Assembly: GCA_029721515.1 (NCBI GenBank)
Contig: CM056552.1
Span: forward strand, 28,968,392-29,032,391
Origin: Synanceia verrucosa
Lineage: Eukaryota; Chordata; Actinopteri; Perciformes; Synanceiidae
Reading direction: 5' to 3'
Length of the DNA stretch: 64,000 bases
The stretch's first letter is position 1. Each line of letters opens with the position of its first letter. Under the pieces are notes generated by a model that saw only the letters and a program-made list of their open reading frames with translations, was not told the DNA's origin and searched no databases. Below, piece after piece: positions 58,385 to 64,000 of this stretch. Both the position numbers and the translations under genes were made by a program.

Positions 58385-59082
58385 ACCATCCTTTCTGCAA
58401 GGTCATTTGATTGTGGATATCCAGGACTGGAATGGACAAGTTTTATGCCCCAGGAGGATGCAAACTTCCTAGCTCGCAAAAGGAACATGATCGCTTACCA
58501 GCTCCTTTGGTATATGCCAGGTATATGCCAGGTATATGCCTGGTGAAGACTGTTTTCATCTTGCGTATGACTGTGTAGGCGGTCTTATCAGGTAGATGGA
58601 GCACCTCTGGATATTTCGACAGATAATCCACCATCACAAGGTATGCCTGTCCATGAAGCTCAAAGATGTCAGCCGCAACCTTCAGCCATGGCAGCTCAGG
58701 TACTTCATGTGGAATCAGAGGCTCTTTGTGATTCTGTGGCTGGTGTTGTTGACATGGGCCACAGCTTTCCGCCATGTGCTCAAAATCATGAATCATACCT
58801 GGCCAGTACATCACTTTTCTTTCCTGTTGTATCCCTTGGTGTGCATGGTGTAGCCTGTCTAGCATCATCTGCCTCACACTCTGAGGGATCACAGTCCTGT
58901 CACCTGTCATCAGTATGCCGTCCCTGAGGTTGATAGATGATGGAAACATTGCTCTGTCTTCTGGGCCAGCCATTGTTGTGCAGTTCCATTACCTGTTGCA
59001 GCAGCTTATCTGTAGCAGTGGCATCCTTTGGCTTTGTGAGAGTGTCTGCATTTCTCTGTAGTTCTCGACGAAGGCGGTCACA
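58385..59082 (-). pseudogene. Gypsy integrase N-terminal and core part
   Basis: Minus-strand frame from 58973 shows the H-H-C-C zinc region (LHHAHQGI then CGPCQQH), the first catalytic Asp in KVAADIFEL, and VDYLSKYPEV. After the TVFTRHIPG segment the expected S-D-N-G block with the second catalytic Asp is missing; instead an 11-bp unit, CATATACCTGG, is repeated three times (58509-58544) and the frame is lost. From 58488 another frame gives FASSWGIKLVHSSPGYPQSN and LAERMVKTV with the third catalytic Glu. Upstream, DRTVIPQ and ELHNNGWP are linker sequence. Its product would have joined retroelement DNA to the genome; it cannot now. Confidence 0.82.
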
Positions 59083-59084
59083 TT

Positions 59085-60112
59085 TTCTCTCCTCTCCTCC
59101 CCTGACCTTCCCTGCTTCTGCTCCTCTCGTCTTGTCTTGTCTATTGTCTTATACTGAGAGAGACTCTCTCTGCCCTGTTCTTCAAACTACAAAATCATGG
59201 ATTTGATCAACTGGTCTCTTAACGCAATTGACACCATTTTCTTGACGAGAAGCCTGGGTTCAGGGGAACCTAACTGCCCTCCCGGAACGTTAGCAGCTGG
59301 ATACACGATGGATGCCTGGGAGAGGTGGCAGGTCATGTGTCTGGCTCCTCTTTCCATAGAGGACATTGAAGACATCTACCTATTCAGAACCGTGATCACA
59401 GGTCTTTTGCTGATTGGAGTGGCCATTGCCCTGGTTGATCGGAGAACTCAGGAAACCGAGACAGCTGTCAAAAGCCCCACTAAGCTGTCCGGCATGATTG
59501 AATGCAGAGCAGAGCTGTCGGCACTCAGACTGTGACCATGAGTCGCAATATGGATAACATCATGGAGAAGCTTACGTCTTTGCAAAGGCAGATGGATCGT
59601 TTTGGAGACCAGAATGGACATAGAGAGCCTATGTAAACTGGAATGCGGCTACTCAACCTAATCTAAACAATCTCAGTCTTATCTGCTATTGGTCTCCCTC
59701 GACTGGCACTGGCATCGCGCCTGTAGGCTGTAGTCCGGCTGGCGGTCTGCCTTCACTGGACTATTTCCAACCTCCCATTCCCTCCCCTGTTGCGAGTCAT
59801 GAGTTTTTCATGTTGTCAATGTATTGATTACATGCCTATGTTGCTGAGGTGTTTTTTTTTACTGTTCTCACACTGTGCTCCCTACTGGAGCTCAGTCTGG
59901 GGGTTGCCTTTTTTCTCCTCCCTCTCCTCATGTTATGCTGTATTCTCTTTTTTTTCACTCTGTCTTCCCGTCCTGTATACCCACTGTGTCATATTGCTTG
60001 TATGTGATGTATGTGATGAACAGTATATGTATGGAGGGGTTGATAGCTAATTTTGCAGTCACGATAAAGGCTAATTTTTACGGTGACAATAAAGGCTTTC
60101 TGTTTCTGATTC
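59085..60112 (+). mobile_element. Unrecognised retroposed element inside Gypsy pol
   Basis: Gypsy coding similarity stops at about 59082 and resumes after 60112. The intervening 1.03 kb is plus-oriented, has a pyrimidine-rich leader, one small reading frame (59197-59636 with a frameshift) and ends in GACAATAAAGGCTTTCTG then TTTCTGATTC. A similar unit, ACGATAAAGGCT, occurs just before (60061). An AATAAA-containing tail of this shape is typical of non-LTR retrotransposition and resembles the tail of the LINE at 24325-24400. I found no target duplication or terminal inverted repeat and do not know the family. Confidence 0.6.
59197..59636 (+). pseudogene. Small single-pass membrane protein with coiled-coil tail, unknown
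   Basis: I do not recognise this protein. From ATG 59197 it runs 112 residues to TGA 59535. It opens MDLINWSLNAIDTIF, an amphipathic-looking helix, then a Gly/Pro/Cys segment (GEPNCPPGT), WERWQVMCLA, and an acidic stretch EDIEDIYLF leading into a hydrophobic segment (about residues 62-80, TVITGLLLIGVAIALV). A basic/polar tail follows. One base change of frame at the stop opens a further 33 or so codons, including MDNIMEKLTSLQRQMDRFGD with heptad-like spacing, ending at TAA 59634-59636. So the ancestral product was probably about 145 residues: membrane anchor plus coiled coil. The leader just upstream is a TC-rich possible promoter or 5' UTR. No relation to Gypsy genes or to a named LINE ORF is apparent. 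Confidence 0.55.
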
Positions 60113-60119
60113 AAATGGG

Positions 60120-61135
60120 GTTAGGTGGCCTCCATTGCATGGACTACTCTCTTTCGCATCATTTTGACAGTCAGTGACACGAGCACGGGACAGGATATCA
60201 ACAACGTGCATGTCCTTGCCTGAAGTGTAAGTTATTCTCGGTGGTGCCTTGCTCAGATGCTTCTTGAAAATGACTTAGAGTAGCTTATGATCTGATTGAA
60301 CAGTCACTGTGTTGCCATAGACATACTGGTGAAAGCGCCTGCTTGCAAAAGCTATCGCCAGCAGCTCTTTCTCCATCTGAGCATAATTTTTCTCAGATTT
60401 TGTAAGTGCACGTGAAGCTTAAGACAGTGGCCTACCTTCCTGCAGACAGACAGGCACCGAGTCCATTTTTTGATGCATCATGTTGTATGGTAAATGGCTT
60501 GGTGTGATCATGGAACTGGAGCACTGGGGCCTGGATGAGGGTGGACTTGAGCTTGTCCAGTGCCGCATTGTGCTCACGGCTCCAGTGCCAAGCAGCACCT
60601 TTTCTTAACAACTGCCTGAGTGGACTGGTTATCGTGGCTTCGTTTGGGATATATTGACAGAGATACCTTGTCATTCCCAGTAGCATCTGCAATCCTTTCT
60701 TGTCCTCAGGTGGTGGCATATCTTTGATGGCCAGCACCTTGGACTCATCAGGTTTCACACCCTTCGATGTGATGACATGCCCCATGTATCGGACTGAGTC
60801 CACTTTGTATTGGATTTTTTCTTTGTTGAATTTGATGTTGGCTTTTTGTGCGGTATCCATGACTTTCTGCACTCCATCAATGTTTCTATATGTCTCAATT
60901 TTTCTGTTGGAAAACCTCGCTGGCCAACTTGATGCTAAAAGGAAGTCTCTGAAAGCGGAACCTGCCCCACGGTGTACTGAATGTGCACAACACTGATGAG
61001 GGCTCATCCACTCTCACTTGCCAATATCCATCCTTCTCATCTAAGATGGTGAAAATGGATTTCCTTGACAGCCTATAAAGGACCTCTTCCGGGGTGGGTA
61101 TTGAGATGTGCTGCCTCTTAATTGTCTCATTTAGG
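60120..61135 (-). pseudogene. Gypsy reverse transcriptase and RNase H remnant
   Basis: Minus strand. From about 61135 the frame gives DLNETIKRQH and FTILDEKDGYWQV, the reverse transcriptase part with the first catalytic Asp, then TFSTPWGRFRF and, in a shifted frame, LPFSIKLASEVFQ. Next comes directly IDGVQKVMDTAQKANIKFN, so about 40 residues containing the Y-x-D-D active-site motif are gone. VRYMGHVITSKGVKPDESKV and LGMTRYLCQYIPN form the thumb/connection. QHDASKNGLGACLS (near 60490) is the start of RNase H with its first Asp, and near 60200 HVVDILSRA ends that domain. Deletion of the polymerase active site shows the copy is dead. Confidence 0.82.
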
Positions 61136-61733
61136 TCACGAGGCTATTTACCCACTCGGTGGGCTCCATCACAGGCGCTATGACTTCTCTGTCACTAAGT
61201 TCTTGCAGCGTGGTTTTCAATCTGTCCATGACAGCAATGGCAATTTTCCTACAGCCATGTACTACTGGGGTAACATCAGGGTCAATGTGAATGTGATGCA
61301 CCCCTGGAAACTGGTCCAGGCCACTGAAGATGGACGGATAGGCTTCCACCAACTCCTCTTTTGTGGCTGGTGCCTTGACTGCAATCATCTTCATTCTTTT
61401 TACCAGCTGTAGCTTCTCGCAAGCTTCCCTGCCTGATATCGGAGTGGAGGAGTATGTAGTGACAAAGAGCTGTAGATCTGACCCTAACCCTGTCCTGGCC
61501 ACTTCACAGGTGAGACTCACGGTGCTCACTGGTTTCAAGCGTGCTCCTCTATAAGCAACGAGAGCTATTCGGGTAGGCTTCAAATGATGAGGACCTGGAA
61601 TTTTCTGAAAAATGCTCAGCGGTAGCACATTTGCTTCTGCACCAGTGTCCAATTTAAACTTGACAGCTGTATTTTCCATGTCGGCAGTGGTGTACCAGGC
61701 GTTGTCATCTTGCTTGGTGGTGACCCTGCACAA
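61131..61733 (-). pseudogene. Gypsy protease and start of reverse transcriptase
   Basis: Minus-strand frame of 200 codons, the longest in the window. DTGA at 61649-61638 is the aspartic protease active site within KFKLDTGAEANVLPLS. A VTTYSSTPISGREACEKL segment closes the protease. Then come a spacer (PSIFSGLDQFPGVHHIHID) and the first reverse transcriptase blocks (DRLKTTLQELSDREVIAPV). The usual next residue pattern after EWVNSLV is frame-shifted near 61135. The protease would have matured the polyprotein. It is open but sits between broken gag and broken pol. Confidence 0.85.
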
Positions 61734-61744
61734 GACATAGTGCC

Positions 61745-62611
61745 TGTGAAAACAGATTCGACCTCTCTGTCAGGATCGTTCACACTTCTAACAGTGGCTG
61801 TCTTCTCTTGAAGTGAGGTACACACTTTGGAGTAGTGATTTTTCTTGTTACAATTATGGCATGTGACGCCAAAAGCTGGACATTGGCGTGGTTTGTGTGT
61901 CCCACCGCACTTCCTGCATATGCATTTGGATTAGCTGCTTGTACTTTTAATGTATCAGATGGGCTTTCTTTTCTTTTCTTTTCTTTTATCGGTCTTTCGT
62001 CTCATGCTTGCTTTCTTTTTCTCAGAGCTAGCTGCCACCTTATATAGTGCCTCCATTGATGCCTCTGGCTGCGCTGTTCGCATTGCACTCATTTGACATT
62101 TAGCTTCTGCTGCTCACCAGATATCAACTGCTTTATCTAAAGTCAGGTCTGTTTCTCTTAACAGTCTCTCCTTCACGCAAGCATCAGGCACAGCAAACAC
62201 AAGTTTATCTCTTATCATGTCATTTTCAGTCACTCCAAACTCACGGTTTTTGCATTTCTGGCGAAGTTCTGTCACAAACTTTTCAATGGTGACTCTCTCT
62301 GGCATGGGCTGTGACCAAAACTGATGCCGCTCAAACACAACGTTTTTCTTTGGTGTGCAGTATTTCCTAAAAGCATCCAATATTCCTTCCAGCGTGACTT
62401 CCTGTCCCTCAATCTCAATGCCGAGGGTGTTAAATACCTCTAGAGCATCCTCTCAGACTGTATGCAGCATGATAGCAATCTGCACCGGTTCATCATTTTC
62501 ATATGCACTCGTGGCCGTCATGTAGAGCTTAAAACGTTGCTCCCAGCAGCGCTAATTCTCGCTCAAATTGCCGGAGAGCACATGCAGTGCAGGTGGCTTG
62601 AACTGGTCCAT
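61745..62611 (-). pseudogene. Gypsy gag remnant with two zinc knuckles
   Basis: Starts at ATG 62611-62609, about 100 bases after the primer-binding site, with MDQFKPPALHVLSGNLSEN followed by an in-frame TAG. A second in-frame stop lies near EDALEVFNTLGI. The 62380-62114 frame, with FRKYCTPKKNVVFERHQFW and ELRQKCKNREFG, is the retrotransposon capsid-type domain. Near the C-terminus CRKCGGTHKPRQC (about 61920-61882) and CHNCNKKNHYSKVC (about 61862-61821) are CCHC-type zinc knuckles that would bind RNA. A TTTTC-repeat stretch (61966-61988) disrupts the region between. Product: structural shell protein; inactive. Confidence 0.78.
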
Positions 62612-62714
62612 GCTGAACTACAGGTCACTTGAACTTGGCGGTAATTTTCTCCCTTCCACGGGCGAATCATGCAAAAGCAGCAACGTCTCATGTCCCTCGC
62701 GTATGAAGAAAAAA

Positions 62715-62860
62715 CCTCTTCTGACACCATGTTGTGTTCTTGTTTATCAGAACATAAAACGTGCGAGACAGCTTTCTGGTTAACACCGTGCATGTAACAT
62801 TTATTGTTCGATGCACACATATACTAGGATAAACCCTGAGTTTATCCTGTCTCCTCCTTA
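62715..62860 (-). promoter_or_regulatory. Gypsy LTR 3' part and tRNA-Leu-type primer-binding site
   Basis: On the minus strand TGGTGTCAGAAGAGG (62729-62715) fits the complement of a vertebrate tRNA-Leu 3' end with one mismatch, so first-strand DNA synthesis would start here. Just upstream lies the LTR end (ACAAGAACACAACA) and further up AACAATAAATG, a possible poly(A) signal. The LTR's other border is not clear; it abuts a hAT-like end at 62857. Confidence 0.65.
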
Positions 62861-63107
62861 GGGCTGTGATGGTATGGATTTTTTCTTACCGCAGTGATAA
62901 AGCAGCCAATCAATGTGGTATGGAAGTTTATCCCGACACCCCCCCAATCATCACAATCCCGCTATTCTCACCAGGATCACCGCAACTCCACCACCCCCGC
63001 TGCAATCCCGTTACGCTCCGTGATCACCGCAACTCCACCACCCCCGCTGCAATGCCATTACTCTCCGTGATCACCGCAACTCCGCCACCCCCACTGCAAT
63101 CCCGTCT
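62857..63107. repeat. hAT-like end and 47-bp tandem repeat
   Basis: TAGGGCTGTGATGGTATGGA at 62857 resembles the left end of the element at 38729. A 47-bp unit beginning GATCACCGCAACTCC recurs at 62975, 63022 and 63069, about 2.8 copies with a few differences. No target duplication found. Confidence 0.6.
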
Positions 63108-63292
63108 GTTAACCCTGAAATGAGGGAAACTCTGAGTTTTCCATTTCAAAAAAGGAGGTAACTCAAACCAGAGAAAGAGGGCTAACTCTAGCCTGTTTTA
63201 CAGAGAGAGCTAACTTAAGCTCTCGCTCAGTTACCGTAGTAACAGACTCAGTGAACCTAACCTGGTCAAGACCAGGTTTTTCCTCAATGAAC
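63108..63292. mobile_element. Teleost MITE (GTTAACCCTGAAATGAGGG type)
   Basis: Begins GTTAACCCTGAAATGAGGGA and includes GGAGGTAACTCAAACCAGAG and GTTACCGTAGTAACAGACTC, which I recognise as an abundant fish interspersed repeat of the MITE type. It contains several short inverted pairs such as ACCTGGTCAAGACCAGGT. Ends are not certain. Confidence 0.5.
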
Positions 63293-64000
63293 CTTATTTC
63301 TCTCTGTCTCAGCCCTCTTTTCACATCGCAGTCCATAATCTACATACACAACCTAATCTGTACCAACTGCAGTCAGTGTGCGAAATACCCTTTAATATTC
63401 AGGGGATCCCTGTCTCCGAACTGTTGCGCAATACAGATATACATTTTCTCAACATGCAGTAGCCTATGCAAAGTTACTGAATAAATGTCAGGTATCGACA
63501 TGCAATCAGTGCACTTCTCAGGACTAGGACTGGGGCCAGAGACCTGCATACGGTGCAAATTGCACGTGGCTAATTTGCATACGGGCTCTGCTTGGCAAAA
63601 AAATATTTTATGAATATCGAATTGTGAATATTGGACATTATGAGCTTAGAAAACATTTTAGTGACCATTAAGTCAGAGATGTGTTAATAGGCTACCATTC
63701 AAACAGTTTTCCCCTGTAATATTAATGTGATTGCAAAGGACTACATTTAAACTTACGTACTGACCCGGGCAACAAGGTTCTCCCACACCGTCTCCCTCTC
63801 TTTTACAGATGCAGCGGTGTTGCACTTCTTTCTAAAACATGTTCAATCTCGCCATATGAGCGCATTAAAATTTCCAATACAAGTGGGGTGAAAAAGCAGC
63901 CCTCCGCTTCCCCGTTGCCATGGTGACTCGTCCAATCGAGGCTCCATTGATACTGACTTTTTATAGTTGTGATGCATGCAATTAACTCCAGGTGAAACTA
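63293..64000. other. No gene recognised
   Basis: Unannotated to the window edge. Open frames are short and lack domains. Confidence 0.4.

Larger units (their letters stand above)
56413..62860 (-). mobile_element. Ty3/Gypsy LTR retrotransposon, decayed
   Basis: The order on the minus strand is LTR end, primer-binding site, gag, protease, reverse transcriptase, RNase H, integrase, which is the Ty3/Gypsy order. No 3' LTR is visible at the low-coordinate end, where the sequence is cut by a Tc1-type fragment. The element is interrupted at 57043-58376 and about 59085-60112. Stops, frameshifts and lost catalytic motifs in every domain show it is inactive. Confidence 0.88.

Noticed and set aside
58509..58544. 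CRISPR-like short direct repeats
   Set aside because: Three adjacent 11-bp units without spacers, in a eukaryotic retroelement.
62820..62860. Short palindrome around GGATAAACTCAGGGTTTATCC-like sequence as a terminator
   Set aside because: It lies in a retroelement LTR of a eukaryote; a bacterial-type terminator makes no sense here.

Overview
The window is vertebrate, almost certainly teleost, nuclear DNA. The evidence is its repeat fauna: tRNA-derived SINEs with an L2-type (TGGA)n tail, CR1/L2/Rex-type LINE fragments, IS630/Tc1-type, hAT, PIF/Harbinger and TTAA-flanked DNA transposons, a Ty3/Gypsy retrotransposon, and long CA/GT/TA microsatellites. The base composition is AT-rich. I find no convincing single-copy host gene. 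Every coding stretch I recognise belongs to a mobile element, and nearly all are broken. The region looks like intergenic or intronic DNA shaped by insertion on insertion.

Layout. 1-5 kb: two SINE families and a LINE 3' fragment split by a small TIR element. 5.8-7.4 kb: two TTAA-flanked elements back to back. 7.4-19 kb: largely featureless apart from a LINE shard at 10.2 kb. 19.1-19.8 kb: two abutting MITEs. 22-24 kb: CA microsatellites in a pyrimidine-rich strand. 24.3-26.4 kb: a minus-strand LINE reverse transcriptase remnant directly followed by a plus-strand PIF/Harbinger transposase remnant. 29.1-36.0 kb: a nested block in which an outer IS630-type transposon (plus strand, three exons) carries a MITE, which carries a second IS630-type transposon (minus strand, three exons) that has apparently self-inserted. 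A further TIR element encoding a Myb/SANT-like domain sits on the outer transposase stop codon. 36.7 kb: a perfect 30-bp hairpin. 38.2-39.5 kb: a Tc1-like remnant and a hAT-like element. 40.6-41.5 kb: a foldback element. 42.1-43.5 kb: a hAT element with a perfect 8-bp target duplication. 43.5-56.3 kb: sparse, with a MITE pair (47.9 and 49.6 kb) and two SINEs. 56.3-62.9 kb: a decayed Gypsy element on the minus strand, split by a hAT element and by a plus-strand retroposed element with a small membrane-protein reading frame I do not recognise. 62.9-63.3 kb: a 47-bp tandem repeat and a MITE.

The sequences act on one another rather than on host physiology. They supply transposases, targets and tails, and target duplications plus interruptions let one read the relative order of insertion. 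The most rewarding items are the 29-36 kb nest, the unrecognised element at 59.1-60.1 kb, and the Myb/SANT-domain element at 34.8-35.6 kb. Coordinates of decayed elements are estimates by eye unless a target duplication is named.
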